Shown: positions 1 through 7,500, numbered from the stretch's first letter. The stretch is 10,794 nucleotides of DNA from an uncultured Collinsella sp. (GCA_958435545.1 CAUBGU010000055.1:1-10794), one strand, 5' to 3'. Numbers and translations are program-made. The notes: generated by a model not told the origin, from the sequence alone.

Positions 1-1
1 G

Positions 2-448
2 GCCGACAAGGCCCGCACGGTGCTTTCGGTGTGCAACAACATGGGCGAGGGCTGGCTGCTCACGGCCGAGATGCTCGACCTGATCGATCATGGCGCACCC
101 AATATCATCTGCACGCAGCCCTTCGCGTGCCTGCCCAATCACGTGGTGGGCAAGGCCGTGATTAAGGAGCTGCGCCGCCAGCATCCCGAGAGCAACATCG
201 TTGCGGTGGACTATGATCCTGGTGCGTCCGAGGTCAACCAGCTCAACCGTATTAAGCTCATGATCAGCGTGGCCAAGGAAAACATGCGCGCCGGCAAGGG
301 CTTTAAGCTTGAGAAGGTGGCGCCGCTCGCGATGGACGAGGTCACCGGCCAGATGCGTGCCCACGACGGCTGCGTGAGCTGCGGTTCGGTCGATGAGAGC
401 GCCGTGGCGTCGGTCGCTGAGCGCCTGGGACGCGGCATTAAGAAGTAG
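2..448 (+). CDS. 2-hydroxyacyl-CoA dehydratase activase-type protein, C-terminal fragment
   Basis: The gene is cut by the left edge: the frame is open from base 2 and ends at TAG 446-448, leaving about 148 residues. The fragment has the pattern of the C-terminal part of the large acyl-CoA dehydratase activase-related proteins (BadF/HgdC type, DUF2229 region): GEGWLLTAEM, then QPFACLPNHVVGKAV, then the DYDPGASEVNQLNRIKLM block. Full-length members usually exceed 1000 residues, so most of the protein lies outside the window. The N-terminal ATPase and iron-sulfur parts of such proteins cannot be seen here. The family is linked to ATP-driven electron transfer to 2-hydroxyacyl-CoA dehydratases in anaerobes, but the exact substrate is unknown. 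A Cys pair (CVSC) sits near the C-terminus. A strong terminator follows 28 bases after the stop, so this is the last gene of its transcript. Family assignment is from remembered motifs. Confidence 0.8.
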   Translation, partial: ADKARTVLSVCNNMGEGWLLTAEMLDLIDHGAPNIICTQPFACLPNHVVGKAVIKELRRQHPESNIVAVDYDPGASEVNQLNRIKLMISVAKENMRAGKGFKLEKVAPLAMDEVTGQMRAHDGCVSCGSVDESAVASVAERLGRGIKK

Positions 449-476
449 CTGGCCTGCTATGGGCTGGATATGAGAC

Positions 477-513
477 AAACGGGTGGTGGCCGTACCGGCT
501 ACCACCCGTTTTT
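477..513 (+). terminator. Intrinsic terminator of the activase-type gene
   Basis: A long stem is formed by bases 477-492 and 496-511, with one G-U wobble and a three-base loop (TAC, 493-495). It includes the perfect arms ACGGGTGGT and ACCACCCGT. A run of five T (509-513) overlaps the end of the right arm. The mirrored A run at the left foot means the stem could also work weakly on the minus strand. It starts 28 bases after the stop codon of the upstream gene. Confidence 0.88.
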
Positions 514-565
514 GCTGGACATATGTTGCGCAAATGATCTCGCTGCAGCCTTCCGTGGGCTCGTA

Positions 566-695
566 TTTCAGAAGTGCGGTGAAAAGCGCGAACCTCCCGA
601 GCACACCGCCTTTTTAGACTCCCGCGACCTGCGGTTTTGTTGTCAAAAAAGCCGATCTGGTCGGCGAAACCCGATTTTTCCCCGCACTTCCGAAA
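566..695. repeat. 130-bp element bounded by 20-bp inverted repeats
   Basis: The left arm 566-585 (TTTCAGAAGTGCGGTGAAAA) and the reverse complement of the right arm 676-695 match at 18 of 20 positions. Inside are two smaller hairpins: CCGC/GCGG at 622-634, and GCCGA-TCTGG-TCGGC at 651-665. The element also holds runs of A and T (TTTTTAG, TTTTGTTG, CAAAAAA) unusual for this GC-rich DNA. Both strands read open across it, but no ribosome binding site or family-like protein supports coding. It fits a dispersed intergenic element, a MITE-like remnant or a structured RNA. I believe similar sequences recur in Collinsella genomes, but I could not check this. No transposase is present, and no target-site duplication is evident at the edges. 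Confidence 0.6.
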
Positions 696-758
696 ACAGC
701 GGTTCAGCAGCGCCAAAAAATGGCCTCAAAATCGAGAGTTAATGAACAAATGTAGCCG

Positions 759-787
759 TTCGCCGCGAAATACCGTCCGTTTATAGA
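759..787 (+). promoter_or_regulatory. Possible weak promoter for the 3-hydroxyacyl-CoA dehydrogenase gene
   Basis: TATAGA at 782-787 is a good -10 candidate. It is preceded at 17 bases by TTCGCC (759-764), which matches only three of six consensus -35 positions. It would give a leader of about 70 bases. The rest of the stretch 696-863 shows nothing else I can name, apart from the ribosome binding site AGAGGA at 851-856. Confidence 0.25.
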
Positions 788-863
788 ACCCGCCCCCGGC
801 TCGCGGCCTCCTTACGGTTGAATAAATACACATCTATGGAATTACGTAAGAGAGGACCGTCCC

Positions 864-1823
864 ATGAGCTACAAGACCGTTTGCGTCGCCGGCGGCGGCG
901 TGCTGGGAAGCCAGATTGCCTTTCAGGCTGCCTACTGCGGCTTTGATGTAACGATTTGGCTGCGCAGCGAGGGCAGCATCGGCCGCACCCAGCCCAAGAT
1001 CGATCATGTGCGCGAGGAGTACATCGCGGCAATCGAGGGTATGGCGGACGGCACGGGCGAGTGGTGCTCCGGTATCGCCGATAGCGGCAAGCCCTTCGAC
1101 AAAGAGGTGGCACTCGCCGCCGTTGAGCGCGCCTACTCCACACTCAAGCTGGAGCTCGATCTTGCAAAGGCAGTGGCCGACGCCGATTTGGTCATCGAGT
1201 CTATGGCTGAGGACACCCAGGCAAAGATTGACTTCTACAAGAAGCTCGCCCCGGTTCTCCCGCAAAAGACCGTCGTCGTGACCAATTCCTCCACGCTGCT
1301 GCCGAGTACCTTTGCCAAGTACACCGGCCGCCCCGAGAAGTACCTGTCGCTGCACTTTGCCAACTCTATCTGGAAGAACAACATGACCGAGGTCATGGCA
1401 CAGGACCAGACCGACAAGCGCTACTTCGATGAACTCGTCGACTTTGCCAACGACATCCGTATGCTGGCGTTGCCCGTCAACAAGGAAAAGAACGGCTATC
1501 TGCTCAACTCCATGTTGGTACCGTGGCTGCTTTCGGGCCTTGATCTGTACGTCTCGGGCGTGAGCGATCCCAAGAGCATCGACCTCGCGTGGACGCGTGG
1601 CACCGGCGCTCCCAAGGGCCCGTTCCGCGTATTCGACACGGTGGGTATCCAGACGGCCTACAACATCGTCATGCAGTATCAGAAGGTGCCGGGCCTGGTG
1701 AGCCCACTGCTCAAAAAGATGATGATGCCCTACAACTTTAAGGCCATGGCGTCCGTCCTCAAGAAAATGCTCGACGAAGGCAAGCTGGGCGAAAGCTCGG
1801 GCGAGGGCTTCTTCAAGTACTAA
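864..1823 (+). CDS. 3-hydroxyacyl-CoA dehydrogenase family protein (NAD-dependent)
   Basis: A 319-residue protein of the soluble short 3-hydroxyacyl-CoA dehydrogenase family, which oxidises or reduces the 3-hydroxyl of acyl-CoA thioesters with NAD(H). The start ATG follows AGAGGA by seven bases. The N-terminal Rossmann domain (about residues 3-190) opens with AGGGVLGSQ, a GxGxxG-type dinucleotide loop. It continues with DLVIESMAED (108-117) and TNSST (140-144). The family's catalytic His is probably H164 in LHFANSIWKNNMTEV, with E176 as its partner. The C-terminal helical domain (about 195-319) has NGYLLNSMLVPWL and ends in the family-like signature GKLGESSGEGFFKY. In that signature the usual basic residue before GxGF is replaced by SS. 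Length is close to the roughly 280-315 residues common for stand-alone members. No thiolase or crotonase gene is adjacent, so its pathway (butyrate-type reduction or another hydroxyacid route) is open. Confidence 0.88.
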   Translation: MSYKTVCVAGGGVLGSQIAFQAAYCGFDVTIWLRSEGSIGRTQPKIDHVREEYIAAIEGMADGTGEWCSGIADSGKPFDKEVALAAVERAYSTLKLELDLAKAVADADLVIESMAEDTQAKIDFYKKLAPVLPQKTVVVTNSSTLLPSTFAKYTGRPEKYLSLHFANSIWKNNMTEVMAQDQTDKRYFDELVDFANDIRMLALPVNKEKNGYLLNSMLVPWLLSGLDLYVSGVSDPKSIDLAWTRGTGAPKGPFRVFDTVGIQTAYNIVMQYQKVPGLVSPLLKKMMMPYNFKAMASVLKKMLDEGKLGESSGEGFFKY

Positions 1824-1860
1824 AAATGATCCCTCGGGGTCGGAGGAAAACGGATCATTT
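1824..1860. terminator. Hairpin element after the dehydrogenase gene, possible bidirectional terminator
   Basis: Perfect 9-bp arms AAATGATCC (1824-1832) and GGATCATTT (1852-1860) enclose a 19-base loop rich in G and A. The left arm overlaps the end of the dehydrogenase stop codon region. On the plus strand only three T follow the stem. On the minus strand the arm runs into five T, so termination of transcripts coming from the right would be better supported. It resembles hairpins I associate with Collinsella intergenic regions, from memory only. Confidence 0.55.
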
Positions 1861-1897
1861 CCGGCCGCCAACAGTGAGAAGATGGACCCAGAAATAG

Positions 1898-1930
1898 AAA
1901 GGAGTGGCAATGGGCCGGCTCGGGCTTTGA
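1898..1930 (+). other. Orphan ribosome binding site and start codon leading into the pseudogene
   Basis: AAAGGAG (1898-1904) sits five bases before ATG 1910-1912, an excellent translation start. The frame encodes only MGRLGL before TGA (1928-1930). The sulfotransferase-like frame is open here too, but is shifted by one base relative to this ATG. This suggests the original gene start was retained when the body of the gene was deleted. Confidence 0.5.
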
Positions 1931-2381
1931 GGACAAGCTGCTGCAGGCCCAGGGCGATTTCTCGCTCAATGCAGGCCAGCACAGCGTGACGTATCTGCCG
2001 AGTTCTGACACGGCAGTGACTGGTCGCTACCAGGTGCTGCTATACGACAACAACTTTGGTGCGACCGAGCGCTATCCCAAGTTCGACTGGGGCCAGCTGG
2101 GCGCCGCGGTGGTGACCGACTACAGTAAGGGGACGCATTCGTTTGGGCGCATCTTTACGGTGGACGAGACCGCGCGCACCTACGAGCTTGTGGACCAGAT
2201 CGCAGTGCCGTTCTCAGGTTACGTAAGTAGCGTGCAGCGCGTCGGCGATTCGAATAGCATGCTCGTGGCATCGGGCATGGCCAAGACCTTTGCCGAGTAC
2301 GATCGCTATGGACTGCCCATCACCACCTACGAGATGGAAGCCGAAAAGTATATCTACCGCGTGCACAAGTACGAGCTGTAG
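1911..2381 (+). pseudogene. Aryl-sulfate sulfotransferase, 5'-deleted remnant
   Basis: The open frame from 1911 to TAG 2379-2381 encodes about 156 residues that look like the C-terminal third of arylsulfotransferase (AssT-type, normally about 500-600 residues). Visible family features in order are AGQHSVTYLP, then YQVLLYDNNFG, then YPKFDW, then VDETARTYELV, then FSGYVSSVQR, and a closing KYIYRVHKYEL. The His in GQHS probably corresponds to one of the active-site histidines; the N-terminal part with the other catalytic residues is missing. The only in-frame start (GTG 1986) lacks a ribosome binding site and would start inside the conserved QHS block. The well-placed ATG at 1910 is out of frame. 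Family enzymes transfer sulfate from phenolic donors to phenolic acceptors and occur in gut anaerobes. Upstream frames show no further homologous sequence, so a large deletion is more likely than a simple frameshift. Confidence 0.7.
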
Positions 2382-2483
2382 GGCCGCGCTTAGGTTTGAC
2401 CAATGGAGTATGAAAACACGCCGTTCGCCGATGCCCCCTCCGCGAGTGGCAGCCATATGGTTTGATGTCAGAAACATATAGTT

Positions 2484-2503
2484 GTCGCCAGCCTGCTGGC
2501 GAC
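2484..2503 (+). terminator. GC-rich hairpin, weak terminator or attenuator candidate
   Basis: Perfect arms GTCGCCAGC (2484-2492) and GCTGGCGAC (2495-2503) form a tight stem. The loop is CT, or CCTG once the two innermost pairs open. It is followed by GTTCCCC rather than a T run, so intrinsic termination would be inefficient. It lies between the pseudogene and the next start, 15 bases before the ribosome binding site of the leader ORF. Confidence 0.35.
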
Positions 2504-2517
2504 GTTCCCCCTGATAT

Positions 2518-2570
2518 CGGAGGTTCCAGGTATGTTTCACGCTCCGTTAAACAACTATCGGTTGGGCTAA
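2518..2570 (+). CDS. 12-codon leader ORF (MFHAPLNNYRLG) with strong ribosome binding site
   Basis: CGGAGGT (2518-2524) lies seven bases before ATG 2532-2534, the best ribosome binding site between 2382 and 2572. The ORF runs 12 codons to TAA 2568-2570, ending one base before the ATG of the next gene (TAAcATG). The downstream gene lacks a good site of its own: only GGTTGGG is seen, and that lies within the leader ORF. Ribosomes finishing the leader probably reinitiate directly. The peptide has no recognised motif and no run of one amino acid that would suggest classic attenuation. Confidence 0.5.
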
Positions 2571-2571
2571 C

Positions 2572-3021
2572 ATGGGTCGCCGTGCTATTTCGATAACCCT
2601 TGCAGTGGTCTGCCTGGCTGTGCTCCTGGGCGCTACAGGGCTGTTTGCTATAAGTCGAGAAACGTCCTATATGCAGGAATGCGCTTCCGAAGGGTTTGCC
2701 ATTGACGGTTACTATCGGGACGACAAGACGAGTCTGGAAACCCTGGCCTTTCTTGAAGAGGATAACCATCGGTGGCAACTGGTCGACAAAGACGGCAGCT
2801 GCGTAGACGGGCAGTTTAAGCGTACGGATGACCCCAACATCCTGATATTAAAGAAGGAAAACGGCGAAGAATTCGGTACGGTCCACGTGGCGTATGTGTC
2901 ACGCCGACGCGAGCAGGGCCAGCTCTATCTATTTAGAAATAGCAAAGTGACCCGATTTTATCTGGTGAGCACCAAACCTGCGTTTACGGTGGAGTCGGGC
3001 GATGTCGATCTGGACAGTTGA
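2572..3021 (+). CDS. Small membrane-anchored or secreted protein of unknown function
   Basis: This encodes 149 residues that I do not recognise. Residues 1-4 (MGRR) are basic and residues 6-27 are strongly hydrophobic, giving a signal anchor or signal peptide. No lipobox is evident (LLGATGLFA lacks the Cys), so it is not a clear lipoprotein. The remaining part, about 120 residues, is hydrophilic and has alternating aromatic and hydrophobic residues suggesting beta strands (HRWQLVDKDG, TVHVAYVS, GQLYLFRN, TRFYLVST). It has two Cys, at 37 and 77. The ATG is the only usable start, because an in-frame TAA lies at 2548-2550 and no alternative start codon follows it. Translation probably depends on the upstream leader ORF. 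Base composition looks more AT-rich than the flanking genes, which could mean later arrival. A shared terminator follows. Confidence 0.65.
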   Translation: MGRRAISITLAVVCLAVLLGATGLFAISRETSYMQECASEGFAIDGYYRDDKTSLETLAFLEEDNHRWQLVDKDGSCVDGQFKRTDDPNILILKKENGEEFGTVHVAYVSRRREQGQLYLFRNSKVTRFYLVSTKPAFTVESGDVDLDS

Positions 3022-3029
3022 TTCACGGC

Positions 3030-3076
3030 AATAAAACAGCGAGCGGGGCGCGGGTGTGAACTGCACCCCGCTATTT
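3030..3076. terminator. Convergent terminator between the 149-aa gene and the DUF389 gene
   Basis: Arms AGCGGGG (3042-3048) and CCCCGCT (3066-3072) pair perfectly. An alternative inner pairing is GGGTG (3052-3056) with CACCC (3064-3068). On the minus strand the stem is followed by TGTTTTATT, a fair T tract serving the DUF389 gene. On the plus strand only ATTTG follows. The position between two convergent genes supports a role for both. Confidence 0.6.
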
Positions 3077-3146
3077 GCTCGTGTCCGTATCGCGTCTGCG
3101 CCTCGTCGTAGCTTGCATCCGTGCGAGCGTTCATCCCGCGCCGGCA

Positions 3147-4286
3147 TCACTTCACGTCAAACTCCACGCGATCGAGTTCGGGCACATTGAGGTCGATGAG
3201 CTTGCGGGCGACGTGACGGTCGTGCGCCCCAAGCGCCTCGCTTGTCGTCACATGGGCGACAATCTCGCGCTCGACGATACCCTCCTCGTCGCCTTCGGTG
3301 GCCGAGGTCTCGACGGCGACGGTGTAATCCTTAAAGCCTGGCAGCACCGCCGCAAGCTCGCGCGTGGTTTCGGTGACGCCGTAGCCGTCCTGCACGCCGG
3401 CCTGCGCCGAGCCAATAGACCCCGCCGTCATAACGATGCAGGGGATGGTAAAGATCATCGTGCCCACAATGATGCGGCGGCGCACCTTGCGTGACAGCTC
3501 GTTGACCCCGGCATCTTCTTCGGCGGTCACAATGCCGTCGCCGTTAAGGTCGCGCTTGAGCGGCACGCGCAGAAGAAGTAGTACGGCTTCGGCCGCGAGT
3601 GCGATAAAGACTACGTTGATGCCAAACTCGTAGAGCGCCGAGAGAAACAGCGACCCGCTTGCGATGGCGATGCCGTAGCCCGCCGCGCACAGGGGCGGCA
3701 TGAGCGCGGTCGCCACGGCTACGCCGGCAATGAGCGTCGAAGGCTCCTGATCGCGCGAGTTGCCCAGCCCGCCTGCAAAGCCGCCTGCGAGTGCGACGGT
3801 AAGGTCCCAGACGGTGGGTGTCGAGTTGTCGATAATGGCGGCCGTGGTGGTGCCAAGGGGCGAGAGCTTAAAGTACAGCGTGGACGTGACCAGGCAAAAG
3901 ACCATCTGCAGTGCGAGGCTGGCAATGGCCTCGACGGTGATCTCGCGGTCGAGCGTGGCAATGCCGTATGCCATGGCAAGAACCGAGCCCATGAGCGGGC
4001 AGATGAGCATGGCGCCCACGATGGCGATGTCCGAGTCGATATCGAGGCCGATGCTCGCGATGAGCATGGCGATGATGAGGATGCATAGGTGGGAGCCGGT
4101 CAGGCGTGCCCCGTTTACAAAGCGCTTGCGGATTACGTGGTAGGGCGCGCGACCCTCGCGAATGTTGAATGCGCGCTTGAGGAAGCGGGTGATGTTTTCC
4201 ATGGCTTCGCTATGAGCGGGGCGGATGCCGTGACGCCGATGATGACGCTCGCGCAGTCGCTTGATCTGTTGTTTGTCGAGTTCCAT
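3147..4286 (-). CDS. DUF389 family membrane protein with an EF-hand-like loop
   Basis: A 379-residue multispanning membrane protein of the DUF389 family (TIGR00341-like), whose function is not established. The start at 4284-4286 was chosen because AGGTGG (4288-4293) stands just before it; a longer frame reaching 4412 adds 42 residues with no ribosome binding site or family similarity. A basic N-terminal region (1-60) precedes hydrophobic segments at about 66-80, 87-109, 118-138, 161-175, 183-210, 212-241 and 271-290. Family-typical stretches are DIAIVGAMLICPLMG (86-100) and GVAVATALMPPLCAAGYG (188-205). Between the last two hydrophobic segments lies DLNGDGIVTAEE (246-257), a complete EF-hand calcium-loop pattern (D, N, D at 1, 3, 5; G at 6; E at 12). 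A soluble C-terminal domain (about 291-379) ends the protein. It is divergent from the large surface protein and convergent with the 149-residue gene. Confidence 0.85.
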   Translation of the reverse strand: MELDKQQIKRLRERHHRRHGIRPAHSEAMENITRFLKRAFNIREGRAPYHVIRKRFVNGARLTGSHLCILIIAMLIASIGLDIDSDIAIVGAMLICPLMGSVLAMAYGIATLDREITVEAIASLALQMVFCLVTSTLYFKLSPLGTTTAAIIDNSTPTVWDLTVALAGGFAGGLGNSRDQEPSTLIAGVAVATALMPPLCAAGYGIAIASGSLFLSALYEFGINVVFIALAAEAVLLLLRVPLKRDLNGDGIVTAEEDAGVNELSRKVRRRIIVGTMIFTIPCIVMTAGSIGSAQAGVQDGYGVTETTRELAAVLPGFKDYTVAVETSATEGDEEGIVEREIVAHVTTSEALGAHDRHVARKLIDLNVPELDRVEFDVK

Positions 4287-4516
4287 GTCCACCTCGTTCC
4301 AGCGCGGTCCGCGCAACGCGCCCGTTGTCCTAACTCTACACCGTGGCGGGCGGGGCGTCTGTTGGATGCGGAATCCGATAGGGCGGATGACGCGGGAGCA
4401 AATGCAAATCACAGGCTTAATTCCATCCCGCGAAAATATGATGCACCAGCTCCTTCAAATGTGACGAAATTGTGAAGCACGAGAGCGTGAATTTCAAAAA
4501 ATACGCTGGTCGCCAA

Positions 4517-4528
4517 TGTTGCGCAACA
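4517..4528. promoter_or_regulatory. 12-bp perfect palindrome upstream of the surface protein gene
   Basis: TGTTGCGCAACA is self-complementary over all 12 bases and lies 65 bases before the surface-protein start, just upstream of the promoter candidate. This is a plausible operator position. The core ATGTTGCGCAA also occurs at 523-533, after the first terminator. A 12-bp palindrome is expected a few times by chance in a window this size, so support rests on position only. Apart from this and the promoter candidate, I see nothing firm in the divergent region 4287-4593. Confidence 0.3.
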
Positions 4529-4539
4529 GAATTCAAAAA

Positions 4540-4567
4540 TCGACAGCTACCGTTTGATACGTATGGA
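4540..4567 (+). promoter_or_regulatory. Promoter candidate of the large surface protein
   Basis: TCGACA (4540-4545, five of six -35 consensus bases) is followed after 16 bases by TATGGA (4562-4567, a partial -10). Transcription would begin near 4574, leaving a leader of about 20 bases with the ribosome binding site AAGGGAGA (4581-4588) well placed before ATG 4594. The -10 is imperfect, so the exact boxes are uncertain. Confidence 0.35.
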
Positions 4568-4593
4568 TACATCCGTGTCAAAGGGAGAAAGCC

Positions 4594-7500
4594 ATGGCAA
4601 ACTACAGTCCACAACACTTTGAGCCTCGGGCCAAGGCCGTCAACGTCAAGGGCGTTGCCAACCGCGCCGTCGCAACCGTTTTGACGGCGGGCCTCATCGC
4701 TCAGCCGCTCATGTCGCCGCTGGCGGCAATCGCCGCACCGTCAACCGATAACGGCGATTCTGTTCAGGGGGGGGGTAGTTCTGTAGAGAATACCGTTGCC
4801 GCCGGTAACCAAGCGGTCGTAAAGACGGCTGCCCAGCTGGCCGAGGAGTCGGCAAAGCAGCTCAAGGACGCTCAGGCCGCCTACGATGCCGCCCAGAAGA
4901 AGGCCGACGCGGCGGGCCAGTCTCAAAAGCAGGCGCAGCAGCAAAAGGATCAGGCCTCGCAGGCAGTAAGCGACAACGAAATCGAGCAGAACGCAGCAGA
5001 AGTCGCCGCGCTCCAGGAGAAGATTGACGAGCTCAAAGCCGCCGTCGAAAAGACCGAGCAGCAGCAGAAGAAGCTGGGCGACCTGAACGATCAGCTCGAA
5101 CAGGCCAACAAGAGTGTCGAGGATAAGACCCAGGCGCTCAAGGACGCCAAGGCAAAGCAGGATGAGGCCAAGAAGGCCCTCGATGATGCCCAGGCCAAGC
5201 TCGAGGCCATGGGTATGGACGAGTACGAGGCCGCCAAGAAGGCCGTCGAGGACGCGCAGGCAAAGCTCGATGACGCCAATAAGGCCGTTACTACTGCACA
5301 GGACAATCTGGACCAGGCCAAGGCTGCCGAGGCCAGCGCCCAGCAGGAAAAGCAGAATACCGAGACAGCTTTGACGACTGCCCAGGCCAAGAAGCAGGAG
5401 ACTGCCGCTGCTCTCGCAGCCGCAACCACCGCGCGCGATAACGCCCAGCAGAAGTTCAACCAGGCGCAGGCCGCGCTCGATGCTGCCGTCTCGGGTACGG
5501 GTGTTGACCTGAGTGCGCTTGAGGCCGCCAAGAACGCTGCTGCTGGTGAGCTCAAGACCGCACAGGCGGAGCTCAATGCCGCGACGGATGCCGACGCCAC
5601 CGCACAGACAAATCTGCAGGCCGCCCAGGCTGCCGTCGCTGCCGCGCAGGAGAAGGCCAACGCCGCCAACGCTGCTGTGGCATCTGCCCAGTCTGCATAC
5701 GGTGCGGCAAACAAGGAGTACAACGCCGCCGCCAGCAAGCGCGACGCCGCCAAGGCCGCATACGAGAAGGCGCAGCAGACCGAAGCAGACAAGAAGACCG
5801 CGTACGATAAGCTTGTCGAAGTTCGCAAGCAGAAGCGCAGCGAGTGGGAGGCAGCCTGCGCCGCTTCGAACGCTGCGGAAAAGGCTTATGACGCTGCTAA
5901 TGCCCAGGTTGAGGCTCTTGAGCAGCAGATTGCAGACCTAAAGTCCAACATGACCGTTGACCAGGAAATCATCAGTCAGGGTATGTTCGGCTTCATGAAC
6001 TACATCATCGGCGGCAGCCAGTTCACAGCCACGCAGAAAAAGAACGCCCAGGACGCCGTATCGATGCTGACAGGTGCCGATGACAAGGCCGAATGGTATG
6101 ACCAGTACGTCGATCAGGACATGTCTCGCGACACCAACCCGCTTTCCCTGGAGCAGATGCGCAACGCCCTGACATATCTCGACACCCAGAACAACCTCCG
6201 CAAGGCGAACGGTCAGTCGGCGCTCAGCGTCAGCCTCCGCATGACTGTGGCAGCTGCCCTTAATACATCGTATTCATCGAACATCTGGGGGCACTCTGGC
6301 TGCTACTATGATAACGGTGAAAATCTTGCCGGCGGCGGCGGTGCATATACCGGCGGAGAGACCGAGGACACCCTCGGTTGGCCCTATACCGGTCTCTACA
6401 CTCAGGAGAAAGAGGCATTCGATAAGTATGTCGCGCAGTATGGCGACAAACTCGGCAAATACCGATATGAGGCCTATTATATCTCCCAGAACTACAACAG
6501 CATCTATCAAGAGTGTGGGCATTATCTCAACATCATCGATGCCGGTACGAGGGCTATCGGCATCGCGACCGGTAGCGGTAAGAACACCGATTCCGAGGTA
6601 ACCATCTTCGATTACAGCGCTGATGATACCCAGGCCGATTTCACTGTCTCAGAGTTCAAGAAGCTCCTCAACGACTATATCGATTCCGCTTACAACGCAG
6701 GCGGCACGCAGGAGCAGAAGGAGCAGCTGAAGCAGCTACAGAATAAGCTGGCGGAGGCGCAGAAGAACTTCGGTACTACCAAGGAAGCTTACTTCGCAGC
6801 TGTAAACGGGCAGGATGCCGCCCAGGACGCTTTCACCGCGGCCGACACGAACATGAACACCGCCAAGGGCGAGTACGAGAAGGCTAAATCCAGCACCGCC
6901 GCCGCGAAGACGGCATACGACGCCGCCGAAGCCAAACTCAAGGGTGTCGACGTCAAGACGCCCCAGACCAAGCTCGACGCCGCCAAGGGCGAGGCCGCTA
7001 CTGCCCAGGCAGCTCTCGATAAGGCAAACGCCACGCTTGCTGACAGCAAGACGAAGGCAGCCGAGGCCGCTGCTCACAAGGCGAAGGCTCGCAGCGCCCG
7101 CGACGCCGCCAAGGTAAAGTCCGATCAGGCCAACGAGGCGTATGACAACGCTACCGCTTCGGTCAAGGACCTTGCCGCCAAGTGCGATGCCGCCAAGACG
7201 GATCTTGCGAACAAGCAGGGCACGCTTAACGATGCCAAGAAGGCCGACGACACTGCCCAGGCTGGCGTTGACAAGGCTCAGGCCGCAGATGCGCACGCCG
7301 CGACCGCTCTTTCGGGCGCCAAGCAGGCAGTTGCCGCCAAGACGCAGACCCTGTCCGACGCACAGGCGAAGGCCAAGGCCGCCGAGGGCGAGCTTGCCAC
7401 CGCAAACAAGGCCTTCCAGCGCTTCGCCGGCGCCCAGAAGGCGGTCGACGACGCCAAGGCCGCCTATGACACTGCCGTCGCCAGTGTCGCCGATGCCCAG

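Noticed and set aside
470..742. Open frames on both strands (470-742 plus, 438-716 minus) across the gap after the first gene.
   Set aside because: Both run through the terminator hairpin or the inverted-repeat element, lack ribosome binding sites, and show no protein-like pattern beyond the repeat itself.
834..1982. 382-codon open frame on the minus strand opposite the dehydrogenase gene.
   Set aside because: It is antisense to a clear family member, has no family pattern, and follows from GC-rich codon bias.
1986..2381. A 131-residue intact gene from GTG 1986.
   Set aside because: No ribosome binding site. The start falls within a conserved sulfotransferase block, and homologous sequence continues upstream in frame to 1911.
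4287..4412. A longer start for the DUF389 protein at 4412.
   Set aside because: The extra 42 residues are Arg/Pro-rich without family similarity, and AGGTGG stands directly before the shorter start at 4286.
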